Positions 34,639 to 43,081 of a DNA stretch of 64,000 nt are shown here, piece after piece (within the stretch, counting starts at the first letter, position 1; each line of letters begins with the position of its first letter). The notes under the pieces were generated by a model. That model searched no databases and was not told the DNA's origin. It saw nothing but the letters and a program-made list of their open reading frames with translations. Source of the DNA: Chryseobacterium camelliae (lineage in GTDB: Bacteria > Bacteroidota > Bacteroidia > Flavobacteriales > Weeksellaceae). A program made the position numbers and the translations under genes. The DNA lies in the NCBI RefSeq assembly GCF_027920545.1, contig NZ_CP115859.1:2883001-2947000 (forward strand), read 5' to 3'.

Positions 34639-35964
34639 TTAATTTACAGGTTTCCCGTTTTCGTCATATTTTTGCGATTTCATAGGAACTCCGGCGATAA
34701 AACTTGAAGCAACTTCCCTTAGAGTTCCGTTTTCATCATACATTTTCCACTCACCGGTCAGATCATCTTTGTTCATCCCTCCGTAATTCCCTATAGCTTT
34801 TAATTTCCCGTTTTCATGATACAATTTCCATTCTCCTATTGGAACCGCTTTTCCGCTTGTTATGATTGCGGTAGCATTTGTATTGATGATGTATTTTCCT
34901 TCCGATTCTAAATTTCCGTTTTCGTAGTACAATTTTTGGGTAATATATTTTCCGTCTGCAGAATGATTTCCGATGCCGCTTAATTTTCCATTTTGATAAT
35001 AAGTCTTACCTTCACCAACAAGTTTTCCATCTTTATGGTTGGTTACCATATCTAAATTTCCATTCTCAAAATAAATTTTCCATTCACCGTCTTTTAGACC
35101 GTTTTTATAGTTTCCTGTTTCTTTAGGCTTTCCACTTTCAAAGTAGATTTTCCACCATCCTGTTTCTTTTCCGTCTTTGAAACTTCCTTCTTCTTTCAGC
35201 TTTCCACTTTCATAGTAAAATTCCCAGCGTCCTGTTGCTTTTCCGTCTGGTGATTTATAGCCAGATGCTAAAAGTTTTCCGCTATCATTGTATTTTTTTA
35301 CTTCTTCATTTCCTTTGATTCCTTTGCTTTGATGCTCTTTATCACTTGCAATGTCCTTGTTTTCGGTTGGCTTTGGACCGGTTTTTGTAACATTACTACT
35401 CAATGTCCCTGCTTTGTACTCTTCAATATACGAAGACAGAAGTTTTTCAACTTTGCTGGTACGTTTGTAATAGCTGCTTTTAGCAAAATCGCTGGTAAAA
35501 TCTGTTTGATAAATAGTGTAGCCTTTTTGCTGGTATGTATCAAGAATGGCTTGTCTTGCATTGAGAACAAAAGCGGAGGTAGATTTTACATTTTTATTAA
35601 ACTGGATATCCTGATCTCCTATATAGCTTGACATTTTTCCATTGTATGTAACAGCGTATACTCGTTTTATTTTAGATTTTAACACCCATAGATTTCCGTT
35701 AAATCCATCTTTTTTGATTTGCTCAATTTTGCTGTAGAAATAAGGTTCTAATACAACAGATGCCGCATCTGCAAAGTTTTCTTTCAATTTGTAAATATAA
35801 CTGCTGATGACAAGTATCTTAGGGGTATCTGCGTTAGCTGCTCCAAATTCTGCATAATAGAATTCTGCGTATTGTTGATCATCAGGCATTAGTTTTTGAG
35901 TTTTTGCGAAAAATACCGTGAAAAGAAATAAGATTGTTGCTATTTTTTTGGTTATGCTTTTCAT
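34639..35964 (-). CDS. secreted YwqK/MORN-like repeat protein
   Basis: A 441-residue protein with signal peptide ending FAKTQ. Residues about 30-200 form a non-repeat domain. From about 225 to the end there are roughly nine repeats of the pattern W-x-x-Y-Y-E-S-G-K-L-K-x-x-G (examples: GRWEFYYESGKLKEEG, GWWKIYFESGKPKETG, GEWKLYHENGKLKAIG). Databases label such proteins 'toxin-antitoxin system YwqK family antitoxin', but no partner toxin is adjacent and the export signal argues against that role. It is more likely an envelope protein using the repeats as a beta scaffold. Confidence 0.8.
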   Translation of the reverse strand: MKSITKKIATILFLFTVFFAKTQKLMPDDQQYAEFYYAEFGAANADTPKILVISSYIYKLKENFADAASVVLEPYFYSKIEQIKKDGFNGNLWVLKSKIKRVYAVTYNGKMSSYIGDQDIQFNKNVKSTSAFVLNARQAILDTYQQKGYTIYQTDFTSDFAKSSYYKRTSKVEKLLSSYIEEYKAGTLSSNVTKTGPKPTENKDIASDKEHQSKGIKGNEEVKKYNDSGKLLASGYKSPDGKATGRWEFYYESGKLKEEGSFKDGKETGWWKIYFESGKPKETGNYKNGLKDGEWKIYFENGNLDMVTNHKDGKLVGEGKTYYQNGKLSGIGNHSADGKYITQKLYYENGNLESEGKYIINTNATAIITSGKAVPIGEWKLYHENGKLKAIGNYGGMNKDDLTGEWKMYDENGTLREVASSFIAGVPMKSQKYDENGKPVN

Positions 35965-36065
35965 AGTTTTAGTTTTTATCCAATAAAATTATGAAATTCT
36001 ATAATAAATTGATGCTTTGCTATTAATTTTATTACTAAGAAATTTTAGAACATTTAAACTGAGGT

Positions 36066-36103
36066 TTTGTTGTTCTAAAAATAAATGTTAGCTTTGTCTA
36101 ACA
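36066..36103 (+). promoter_or_regulatory. full-consensus promoter of the TonB receptor gene with overlapping inverted repeat
   Basis: TTTG (36066-36069), exactly 19 nt, then TAGCTTTG (36089-36096). An inverted repeat TGTTAG-N6-CTAACA (36086-36103) covers the -7 box, so a bound regulator would occlude it. It decides the start of the receptor: the ATG at 36085 lies upstream of the initiation region, leaving 36115 as the true start. Confidence 0.75.
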
Positions 36104-36114
36104 ATTTTAATTTC

Positions 36115-38184
36115 ATGCAGCGAATTTTATTTTCAGTACTTTTATTCTCTTCTTATTGTTTTTCTCAGGAAGCGGACAGTTTACAATTCAATTCAAAAAA
36201 ATCAGATTCAGTTAAAACCTCAATTAAAAAGGAAATTAAAACCAAACTAATTGATGACGTCGTAATTACCGGAACCATAAAACCGATAAGCAAGTCTAAG
36301 AGTCCTGTTGCAGTAGAAATTTATAGCCAGAAATTTTTTCAGAAGAACCCGACTCCGAATATTTTTGAAGCCATTTCGATGGTAAACGGAGTAAAACCTC
36401 AGCTCAATTGTTCGGTTTGTAATACGGGAGATATCCATATCAACGGTTTGGAAGGTCCTTACACGATGATTTTAATCGACGGAATGCCGATTGTAAGTTC
36501 ACTTTCCACGGTGTACGGATTAAGCGGAATACCCAACAGTTTAATTGACAGAATTGAAGTGGTAAAAGGACCTGCTTCGTCACTGTACGGTTCTGAAGCG
36601 ATGGGAGGTGTGATTAATATTATCACAAAAAATGCTTTAACGGCACCAAAATTAAGTGTTGATCTAATGACAACGAGTTGGAGCGAGAATAATCTGGATG
36701 TATCAACAAAATTTAATCTGGGTAAAAATGTAGCTTCTTTACTAAGCTTAAATTATTTCAATTATACCAAAAGATTTGACGAGAATAAAGATAATTTCAC
36801 TGATGCCGCATTACAAAACAGGATTTCGGTTTTTAACAAATGGGATTTCAAACGAAAAGAAAACCGGCAGGCGAGTTTTGCGTTGAGGTATTTGTATGAA
36901 GATCGTTTTGGCGGAGAAATGCAATGGAATAGATCATACCGCGGAAGCGACCAAGTATATGGAGAAAGTATCTATACCAATAGAGTAGAAGCATTTGGTG
37001 TTTATCAGTGGCCGCTGAAAGAGAATATTGTTACTCAGTTTTCTTATAACTTTCATGATCAGAATTCTTTTTATGGAGCTAATCCATTTACAGCAAGGCA
37101 GAAAGTAGCTTTTGCACAGACGTATTGGGATAAAAAATTGGGAAATCATGATTTGATTTTAGGGGCGACTTTCAAAAAAACGTTTTATGATGACAATACT
37201 CCCGGAACTTTATCTGCAGACGGACTGATTAATGAACCGATGAAGTCTCCGATTTTTGGCGCATTTATTCAGGACCAATGGGAAATTAACGAAAAAAATA
37301 CCTTATTGCTGGGCTACAGATTTGATTATGATAAAATTCATCACAGTGTGCATTCACCTCGTCTTGCATGGAAATTTTCTCCGAATCCGTATCATACTTT
37401 ACGATTCAACTTCGGAACAGGTTTCCGGGTGGTCAATTTATTTACGGAAGATCATGCTGCATTGACGGGTTCCCGGGAAGTGGTTATTCAATCGAATTTA
37501 AAACCTGAAAAATCGGTCAACGGAAATTTGAATTATGTCTGGAAAATTCCTGTCGGAGAACGTTTGATCAATTTGGATGCTTCCGCATTTTATACGTATT
37601 TCAGTAATAAAATTGTAGGTGATTTTGATACCGACTCTCAGAAAATTATTTACGACAATCTTCATGGCTACGGAATTTCAAAAGGAGCTTCTTTGAATCT
37701 GGATTATAATTTTAACTTTCCTTTGAGTGTTAATTTCGGGGTGACGTATTTGGATGTTTATCAAAAATTTGATGCTGAAAATGAAAAATCACAGCAGCTT
37801 CATGCCCCGAAATGGAGCGGAACGTATAATTTAACGTATAAATTCAAAAATAATGTAACGGTAGATTTTACAGGACAACTCTACGGACCGATGAGATTAC
37901 CCGTTTTACCGAATGATTACCGGCCTGAATATTCACCGTTTTACACTTTGGCGAATATTCAGGTTTCGAAAAGTTTTAAATCCGGAATTGAAATGTATTG
38001 CGGTATTAAAAACCTGTTCAATTTTACTCCGAAAGATCCGTTGATGAGACCGTTTGATCCGTTTGATAAAAATGTTGATGATGCGATCAGTAATCCGAAT
38101 CATTATACGTTTGATACGACTTATGGATATGCTCCGATGCAGAAAATCAGAGGGTTTCTTGGAGTGAAATATATTTTGAAATAA
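36115..38184 (+). CDS. TonB-dependent outer-membrane receptor with a Cys-x2-Cys plug
   Basis: A 689-residue receptor from the ATG at 36115; its signal peptide is MQRILFSVLLFSSYCFSQ. The plug (about 45-200) has VVITGT, then LNCSVCNTGDIHINGLEG with two cysteines, TMILIDGMPIVSSLSTVYG and the IERIEVV-like DRIEVVKGPASSLYGSEAMGGVINI. The 22-strand barrel ends in ...VKYILK. Such Cys pairs recur in a Bacteroidota receptor subgroup; a metal or metallophore substrate is a guess. A secreted thioredoxin-like gene follows beyond a palindromic element. Confidence 0.88.
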   Translation: MQRILFSVLLFSSYCFSQEADSLQFNSKKSDSVKTSIKKEIKTKLIDDVVITGTIKPISKSKSPVAVEIYSQKFFQKNPTPNIFEAISMVNGVKPQLNCSVCNTGDIHINGLEGPYTMILIDGMPIVSSLSTVYGLSGIPNSLIDRIEVVKGPASSLYGSEAMGGVINIITKNALTAPKLSVDLMTTSWSENNLDVSTKFNLGKNVASLLSLNYFNYTKRFDENKDNFTDAALQNRISVFNKWDFKRKENRQASFALRYLYEDRFGGEMQWNRSYRGSDQVYGESIYTNRVEAFGVYQWPLKENIVTQFSYNFHDQNSFYGANPFTARQKVAFAQTYWDKKLGNHDLILGATFKKTFYDDNTPGTLSADGLINEPMKSPIFGAFIQDQWEINEKNTLLLGYRFDYDKIHHSVHSPRLAWKFSPNPYHTLRFNFGTGFRVVNLFTEDHAALTGSREVVIQSNLKPEKSVNGNLNYVWKIPVGERLINLDASAFYTYFSNKIVGDFDTDSQKIIYDNLHGYGISKGASLNLDYNFNFPLSVNFGVTYLDVYQKFDAENEKSQQLHAPKWSGTYNLTYKFKNNVTVDFTGQLYGPMRLPVLPNDYRPEYSPFYTLANIQVSKSFKSGIEMYCGIKNLFNFTPKDPLMRPFDPFDKNVDDAISNPNHYTFDTTYGYAPMQKIRGFLGVKYILK

Positions 38185-38207
38185 TGAATTGATTGAAGTG
38201 CTGAAAG

Positions 38208-38369
38208 TTTTTAATGCAAAGATTTATACTTAGAATAATAATTTTTTAGAAAGCAAAGGCAAATAAATTTGCTTCGCGAAGCTATCGGAACAGCTTCGTC
38301 AAATCAACTTGTTGATTCATCTTTGCTCACTTTTATAAATCAAAGAAAATTAAAACTTTGCGTTTAAAA
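38208..38369. repeat. intergenic palindromic element, about 160 bp
   Basis: The outer arms read TTTTTAATGCAAAG (38208 on) and CTTTGCGTTTAAAA (to 38369), inverted. Inside are the perfect palindrome GCTTCGCGAAGC (38271-38282) and the hairpin AATCAAC-TT-GTTGATT (38302-38317). No frame is open through it. It looks like a dispersed intergenic repeat of the palindromic kind rather than a terminator, because no T-run follows any of the stems. Confidence 0.55.
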
Positions 38370-38409
38370 TAATGCTTATGGAGTAATAAAAATTAAAAAA
38401 AAATATAAG

Positions 38410-38877
38410 GTGAAAATTGTAACGATATTTTTATTTTTAATGTTTATGCCTTGTTTTTGTCTGTCACAGATAAAAACAGGCACTTTTTCGGATTTGGAAA
38501 TTCAGCAGAAAGAAAATCCGAAACCCATTATTATTCATCTGTACACAAGCTGGTGTTCGGTTTGTAAAATTGAGTCTTTTGAATTAAATAAAAATAAAGA
38601 CTTGGTTCAGTTAGTGAATGAGAACTTTTATTTCATCAACTTTGAAGCGGAAAAAACAAAAGAAAAAATCCGTTTTCAGGGAAAAGAATTTGAGTATTTA
38701 TCAAATGGAAACTCAGGAATTCATGAGCTGGCTCTGGCTTTATCAAAAAATAAAAATCAGCCTGTTTATCCGCTCTGGATTATTTTGGATAAAAATCAGA
38801 ATTTGATTGAATATCATGAGGGACTGCTTAAACCTGAAGAAATGAAAAAAATAATATCGGATATTTTTAGTCTTTAA
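38410..38877 (+). CDS. secreted thioredoxin-like protein (GTG start)
   Basis: A 155-residue protein initiated by GTG at 38410, which gives a proper signal peptide (MKIVTIFLFLMFMPCFCLSQ); the next in-frame ATGs fall inside that signal. The redox motif is WCSVC in LYTSWCSVCKIESFE, and the fold resembles the DsbD-C-terminal/thioredoxin_7 type. GTG starts are uncommon among its neighbours. Position after the Cys-plug TonB receptor suggests, but does not prove, a role in maintaining that receptor's thiols. Confidence 0.8.
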   Translation: MKIVTIFLFLMFMPCFCLSQIKTGTFSDLEIQQKENPKPIIIHLYTSWCSVCKIESFELNKNKDLVQLVNENFYFINFEAEKTKEKIRFQGKEFEYLSNGNSGIHELALALSKNKNQPVYPLWIILDKNQNLIEYHEGLLKPEEMKKIISDIFSL

Positions 38878-38892
38878 ACGAAATATGAAGCT

Positions 38893-38955
38893 TGTCATTC
38901 CGTAGGAATCTTAACATAGTAATAAGCAGTTCGCCTAGATTCTTTCAGAATGACA
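38893..38955. repeat. dispersed palindromic repeat, copy 1
   Basis: The left end TGTCATTCCGTAGGAATCT and right end AGATTCTTTCAGAATGACA are inverted copies with a few mismatches, 63 bp in total. The same ends occur at 42072-42148 and 46135-46216. Confidence 0.75.
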
Positions 38956-38984
38956 GAGTTTATGTTAATGAATGACTACAAAAA

Positions 38985-39350
38985 CTATTTCAAAAGTACG
39001 GTAACAATCGCCAAAATCGCCGGCAAAGCCTGAACAAAAAAGATTTTCTTCGTTGCAGAAATAGCACCATAAATTCCTGCTACGGCCACACATCCTAAGA
39101 AAAATAGGGCAATATTGGTCTGCCATTTAGGATCTTCAATAAAGAAAGACCAGATTAATCCTGCAGCTAAAAAGCCATTGTAAAGTCCCTGATTGGCAGC
39201 CAAACCTTTGGTGGGTTTAAACATTTCGGCGGGTAAGGCTTTTTTAAAAACTTCTTTTCCTTTGGTTTCCCAGGCAAACATCTCCATCCAAAGAATGTAC
39301 AAGTGTTCGATGGCTACAACAGCGATTAAAATTTTAGCTACGATTTCCAT
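38985..39350 (-). CDS. DUF1304 small membrane protein
   Basis: A 121-residue protein with four hydrophobic helices. The family's EHLYILWMEMFAW is near residue 17 and NQGLYNGFLAAGL near residue 54. These bacterial DUF1304 proteins have no assigned function; a similarity in layout to DoxX-like proteins is visible. It is divergent from the Crp-type regulator gene. Confidence 0.88.
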   Translation of the reverse strand: MEIVAKILIAVVAIEHLYILWMEMFAWETKGKEVFKKALPAEMFKPTKGLAANQGLYNGFLAAGLIWSFFIEDPKWQTNIALFFLGCVAVAGIYGAISATKKIFFVQALPAILAIVTVLLK

Positions 39351-39392
39351 GATTTACTGTTTTTTGTCATTGTAAAACTAAAAAAATAAAGT

Positions 39393-39400
39393 TAAGTTTG
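39393..39400 (+). promoter_or_regulatory. candidate -7 promoter element for the Crp-type regulator
   Basis: TAAGTTTG matches TAnnTTTG, 17 nt before the ATG at 39418. The -33 box is unclear. Confidence 0.4.
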
Positions 39401-39417
39401 GTGATAGAATTTCAATA

Positions 39418-39990
39418 ATGGAAACTTTCAAGGCACATTTAGATAAATTTATCAGCATAAATGATGAGGAATTTGCTTCTATCCTTTCGTTTTTTCAGGA
39501 AATGGAAGTCAAGAAAAAACAGAATCTGATGCTGAGTGGCGAAGTTTGCAGATCGATGTATTTTGTAGGAAGAGGCTGTCTCAGGAAATTTTTCATCAAT
39601 GAAAAAGGAGTAGAGCAGACCACGGAATTTGCCATTGAAAATTGGTGGATTACCGATACTTTCGCCTATGAAAGACAAATCATATCCGACTTCTGCATTC
39701 AGGCGGTGGAACGTTCTACGATTTTAGTGATTGATCTTCAGACTCAGGAAGCATTATTGAAAAAACATCCTGTGATGGAACGTTACTTCCGAATGATTTA
39801 CCAACGGGCTTATGCTGCTTCGGAAAGACGAATCCGTTATTTATATGAAATGACCAGGGAAGAGTTGTATGTGAACTTCAGTACCCAATATCCATGGTTT
39901 ATCCAAAGGATTCCGCAATATTTAATTGCTTCTTTTTTAGGTTTCACTCCGGAATATTTAAGTGAAATCAGAGCAAAATTACGTTCTTAA
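39418..39990 (+). CDS. Crp/Fnr family transcriptional regulator
   Basis: A 190-residue protein. The N-terminal cyclic-nucleotide-binding-like jelly roll (KKKQNLMLSGEVCRSMYFVGRGCLRKFF) lacks an obvious cAMP phosphate-binding RxA cassette. The C-terminal winged helix is in RIPQYLIASFLGFTPEYLSEIRAKL. Bacteroidota members of this type often respond to unknown ligands. It lies 63 nt upstream of the DoxX/AhpD-like pair, which it may control. It is divergent from DUF1304. Confidence 0.88.
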   Translation: METFKAHLDKFISINDEEFASILSFFQEMEVKKKQNLMLSGEVCRSMYFVGRGCLRKFFINEKGVEQTTEFAIENWWITDTFAYERQIISDFCIQAVERSTILVIDLQTQEALLKKHPVMERYFRMIYQRAYAASERRIRYLYEMTREELYVNFSTQYPWFIQRIPQYLIASFLGFTPEYLSEIRAKLRS

Positions 39991-40053
39991 ACCAGTTTAA
40001 GATTTTTACCGTTTATAAACCGCAACTTTGTCATGTGATTAAAAGTCAATATC

Positions 40054-40485
40054 ATGACAGACAAAAAAGTTCTATTTCCGCAGCTGTTTTTAAGAATTGC
40101 TATTTCAGTAACGATGCTTTCTGCTGTTGCAGATAGGTTTGGATTTTGGGGTAAGAATTCCGCTTGGGGAAACTGGGGAAGTTTTGAAAAATATACTCAA
40201 CAGCTTACCTTTTTTCTTCCCGAAAGTTTAGGGAATTTTTCAGCGTATGCGGCAACTTTTTTAGAAATTCTTTTTCCTTTACTGCTGATTCTTGGCTTTA
40301 AAACTAAAATTGCTGCTTATGGAACCGGATTTTTATTGCTGATTTTTGCATTGTCAATGACTATGGCATTAGGAGTTAAAGCTCCTTTGGATTATTCGGT
40401 CTGGATTGGAAGTGCAAGTGCATTTTTACTGGCGGTTCAGGAAAAATATTCGTTTACAATAGATAATTTAACTAAAAAAATATAA
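40054..40485 (+). CDS. DoxX family membrane protein
   Basis: A 143-residue protein with four hydrophobic helices. FLRIAISVTMLSAVADRFGFWG and YAATFLEILFPLLLILGFKTK match the DoxX-like family. It is followed after 6 nt by the AhpD-like gene, so the two are co-transcribed. DoxX proteins are associated with membrane redox balance and sulfur or peroxide stress; the precise role is unknown. Confidence 0.85.
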   Translation: MTDKKVLFPQLFLRIAISVTMLSAVADRFGFWGKNSAWGNWGSFEKYTQQLTFFLPESLGNFSAYAATFLEILFPLLLILGFKTKIAAYGTGFLLLIFALSMTMALGVKAPLDYSVWIGSASAFLLAVQEKYSFTIDNLTKKI

Positions 40486-40491
40486 AACATT

Positions 40492-40935
40492 ATGAGTGCA
40501 AGAATTAATATTGCCAATGTAGATGCAGCGGCTTACAAAGCAATGATGGGATTGGAAGGATATCTTCAGACGATTTCTTTAAATCATATTCAGAAAGAAT
40601 TGATTAAAATCAGAGCTTCACAAATCAACGGATGTGCGTTCTGTCTGGATATGCATACCAAAGATGCTATGAAATATGGCGAAACTCCTCAAAGAATCTA
40701 TCTTTTAAACGCATGGAGAGAAGCGTTGGAATTGTATACGGAAGAAGAGCAGGTTCTTTTGGCTATGACAGAAGAAATTACATTGATCAGCCAAAAAGGA
40801 TTGACCGAGGAAACGTATGATAAGGCAAAACAACTTTTTGATGAAAATCAAATTGCAGAAATCATCATGGCTATTATCACGATTAATTCATGGAACAGAA
40901 TTGCGATCAGTACACATTTACCGATTGCAAAATAA
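40492..40935 (+). CDS. carboxymuconolactone decarboxylase/AhpD-like protein
   Basis: A 147-residue all-helical protein with the AhpD core: ELIKIRASQINGCAFCLDMH carries the C-x2-C pair plus the following histidine and an upstream Glu, the proton-relay set of alkylhydroperoxidase D-like proteins. It probably reduces hydroperoxides or acts as a disulfide reductase. It sits 6 nt after the DoxX gene and ends at a strong terminator. Confidence 0.9.
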   Translation: MSARINIANVDAAAYKAMMGLEGYLQTISLNHIQKELIKIRASQINGCAFCLDMHTKDAMKYGETPQRIYLLNAWREALELYTEEEQVLLAMTEEITLISQKGLTEETYDKAKQLFDENQIAEIIMAIITINSWNRIAISTHLPIAK

Positions 40936-40960
40936 TTCCGAATGATTTAAGTTATTGCTA

Positions 40961-40995
40961 AAAAGCACTTTCCAGAGTTTGGAAAGTGCTTTTTT
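40961..40995 (+). terminator. terminator of the DoxX-AhpD operon
   Basis: A perfect 13-bp stem, AAAAGCACTTTCC (40961-40973) with GGAAAGTGCTTTT (40981-40993), a 7-nt loop and T6. Confidence 0.93.
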
Positions 40996-41029
40996 ATATC
41001 ATCGTTCACAATAACAAGTATGGAATTTA

Positions 41030-42013
41030 TTAAAGCTGAGCTAATTCGGTATTGATAAAATTCAGTTCTTCCTGAGATAAATCAAAAGACATTGCTTTTG
41101 CATTTTCAATGGCTTGCTGAGCATTTCTCGCACCGGCTAAAACTACCGTAATTGCGGGTTGTAAAGTTGTCCAGCGTAATACCAGCTGAGAAAGTGTTGC
41201 GCCTTTTTCTTTAGCAATAGGTTCAATCTTTTCTAAGAGGTTTTTTACTTTATCTAAATCAAATTGAGAGAAATACCCATTTCTGTGGTCGTTTTCCTTC
41301 AGTTGAGTTTCTTTGAAATATTTACCCGTCAAAAGTCCTCTTTCCATGGGGCTGTAAACGATAATTCCCGAATTGTTTTCCAAAGAATAAGGAACCAGAT
41401 CATTTTCAACAGCACGATTCAGCATACTGTACGAAACCTGATTACTTGCCAATGCTAAGGTTTTATTTGCCTCTTCCATTTGCTCAACCGAATAATTACT
41501 TACTCCTGCTGTTCTGATTTTTCCTTGCTGAATCAATAGTTCCATAGCTTCCATTGTTTCACTGATCGGCGTTGTGGAATCCGGCCAGTGAAGCTGTAAA
41601 AGATCGATGTAATCTGTTCCCAGCCTTTTTAAACTTTCCTCAACTTCTTTTATAATATTTTCTTTTGAAGCGGATTTATACACAGGAATTTTTTTACCAT
41701 TTTCTTCTGCATCAAAGAAAAACTCGCCTTTTCCGTTATTGCTTCCGTCCCAAACTAATCCGAATTTTGTCAACAGCTGAATTTTTGAACGGTCTTTTCC
41801 TTTAATGGCTTCTCCGATCATTTCCTCACTTAATCCAAAACCGTAAAAAGGAGCAGTATCAATGGAAGTTACTCCATGATCTAAAGAAGCGTGAATAGAG
41901 TTGATGGAATCTTGTTTTTCATTTCCGCCCCACATATTACCGCCGATCGCAAATGCTCCGTGCGTAATCACTGAAAGCTCTAAATCTGTATTTCCTAATT
42001 TTCTATATTTCAT
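41030..42013 (-). CDS. aldo/keto reductase
   Basis: A 327-residue NADPH-dependent (beta/alpha)8 barrel. The catalytic tetrad regions are visible: Asp/Tyr in SIDTAPFYGFGLSEE, Lys in QLLTKFG, His in LLQLHWPDS. The cofactor-binding C-terminus is VVLAGARNAQQAIEN. It reduces aldehydes or ketones of unknown identity. It belongs to the detoxification-rich region and is followed upstream by a copy of the dispersed repeat. Confidence 0.9.
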   Translation of the reverse strand: MKYRKLGNTDLELSVITHGAFAIGGNMWGGNEKQDSINSIHASLDHGVTSIDTAPFYGFGLSEEMIGEAIKGKDRSKIQLLTKFGLVWDGSNNGKGEFFFDAEENGKKIPVYKSASKENIIKEVEESLKRLGTDYIDLLQLHWPDSTTPISETMEAMELLIQQGKIRTAGVSNYSVEQMEEANKTLALASNQVSYSMLNRAVENDLVPYSLENNSGIIVYSPMERGLLTGKYFKETQLKENDHRNGYFSQFDLDKVKNLLEKIEPIAKEKGATLSQLVLRWTTLQPAITVVLAGARNAQQAIENAKAMSFDLSQEELNFINTELAQL

Positions 42014-42071
42014 TTTCTTATCTTAATTTTATGGTTTTTAGCTTTGAAATGATTGAAAATACCCTCCATTT

Positions 42072-42148
42072 TGTCATTCTGACGAAGGAAGAATCCAAGC
42101 TACTTTATTAGAGATTCTTCATTCCACTAAGCTCCATTCAGAATGATA
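42072..42148. repeat. dispersed palindromic repeat, copy 2
   Basis: The left end TGTCATTCTGACGAAGGA (then AGAATCC) is matched by an inverted right end TCAGAATGATA, with GAGATTCTTC inside the right half. Total 77 bp, between the aldo/keto reductase and DJ-1 genes. Confidence 0.75.
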
Positions 42149-42196
42149 AACATGATAGTTGAAATTTCAATCGATTTAATTAAAAACTTTAAAAAT

Positions 42197-42949
42197 TTAT
42201 TTGTTTAATTCTTTTAAAATAGCTTCTCCTACACTTTTTGCAGATTGGGGATTCTGTCCTGTAATCACCCTTTGGTCATTTACGACATGATTCTGCCAAA
42301 GTCCTGATTTTTCAAATTTTGCTCCTCTTTCTTTTAATTTATCTTCTAAAAGGAAAGGAACCACATTCGTTAATTGTACCTCAGATTCTTCTTCGTTGGT
42401 AAAAGCGTTGATTTTTTTACCGTCAACCAAATATTTACCGCTGTTCAGCTTGATATTGACCAAACCTGCAGGTCCGTGGCAAACTCCGGCTACAATTCCC
42501 CCGTTTTCATAGATTTTTGAAGCAATGCTAGAGAGTTCTGTATTGTCTGCAAAATCCCACATTGCACCGTGACCTCCTGCATAAAATATGGTGGAATACT
42601 CATTTGGATTTACCTGAGACGGCTTTAACGAATGGTCTATTTTATTTTTATATTCTTTGTTTTCCCAGAATTCTTTGTTGACAGGATCTTTCAAATCAAA
42701 CCCGTCAACAGGAGGAGTTCCACCTTTCGGGCTTACAAAATCGATTTCGTAACCTGCTTTGTGAAGAACTTCCCAGGGATGAGCAACTTCTCCAAGGTAA
42801 TAGCCTGTTTCTTCTCCTGTGCTGCCTTTTTTGTCATGGCTGGTAACGACAAATAAAATTTTCTTTTTCATATTTTTAGATTTTTTGGTTTGTGCCTGAA
42901 TGAATCCTATCGTGAAAATTGAGAGGATGAGTAAAGCTAATTTTTTCAT
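42197..42949 (-). CDS. DJ-1/PfpI superfamily protein (Hsp31-like), apparently exported
   Basis: A 250-residue protein. The catalytic elbow AGVCHGPAGLV has the Cys-His pair, and the acidic residue is in GEETGYYLGEVAHPW. Hsp31/YDR533C-like members detoxify glyoxals or act as chaperones. An N-terminal signal (MKKLALLILSIFTIGFIQAQ) precedes the domain. An internal ATG at codon 27 (MKKKILFVVTSHD) would make a cytosolic form, so dual starts are possible. It lies in the reductase/quinone-stress region. Confidence 0.88.
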   Translation of the reverse strand: MKKLALLILSIFTIGFIQAQTKKSKNMKKKILFVVTSHDKKGSTGEETGYYLGEVAHPWEVLHKAGYEIDFVSPKGGTPPVDGFDLKDPVNKEFWENKEYKNKIDHSLKPSQVNPNEYSTIFYAGGHGAMWDFADNTELSSIASKIYENGGIVAGVCHGPAGLVNIKLNSGKYLVDGKKINAFTNEEESEVQLTNVVPFLLEDKLKERGAKFEKSGLWQNHVVNDQRVITGQNPQSAKSVGEAILKELNK

Positions 42950-42962
42950 AGTGAAACTTTTT

Positions 42963-43075
42963 AACCATTAAGTTTTTTAAGGTATTAAGATGATTAAGCC
43001 TTTAGCTTCGCTTTATGACTTCGAAGATTCGGTTGTTACTTAATGAATCTTAACTTCTAAATTTTCTTAATGGTT
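42963..43075. repeat. intergenic imperfect palindrome, 113 bp
   Basis: Ends AACCATTAAG (42963-42972) and CTTAATGGTT (43066-43075) are perfect inverted copies. The symmetry continues imperfectly inward (GTATTAAGATGATTAA against AGTTAAGATTCATTAA) towards the TTCGAA palindrome near 43021. It fills the gap between the DJ-1 and quinol monooxygenase genes and looks like a dispersed repeat. Confidence 0.6.
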
Positions 43076-43081
43076 TAATAT

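Noticed and set aside
34639..35964. A toxin-antitoxin locus, from the YwqK-type repeats
   Set aside because: No toxin-like gene is adjacent, the protein has an export signal, and such repeats occur in many unrelated proteins.
36085..36114. TonB receptor start at 36085
   Set aside because: That ATG lies upstream of the -7 box at 36089-36096 and would precede the signal peptide with ten odd residues.
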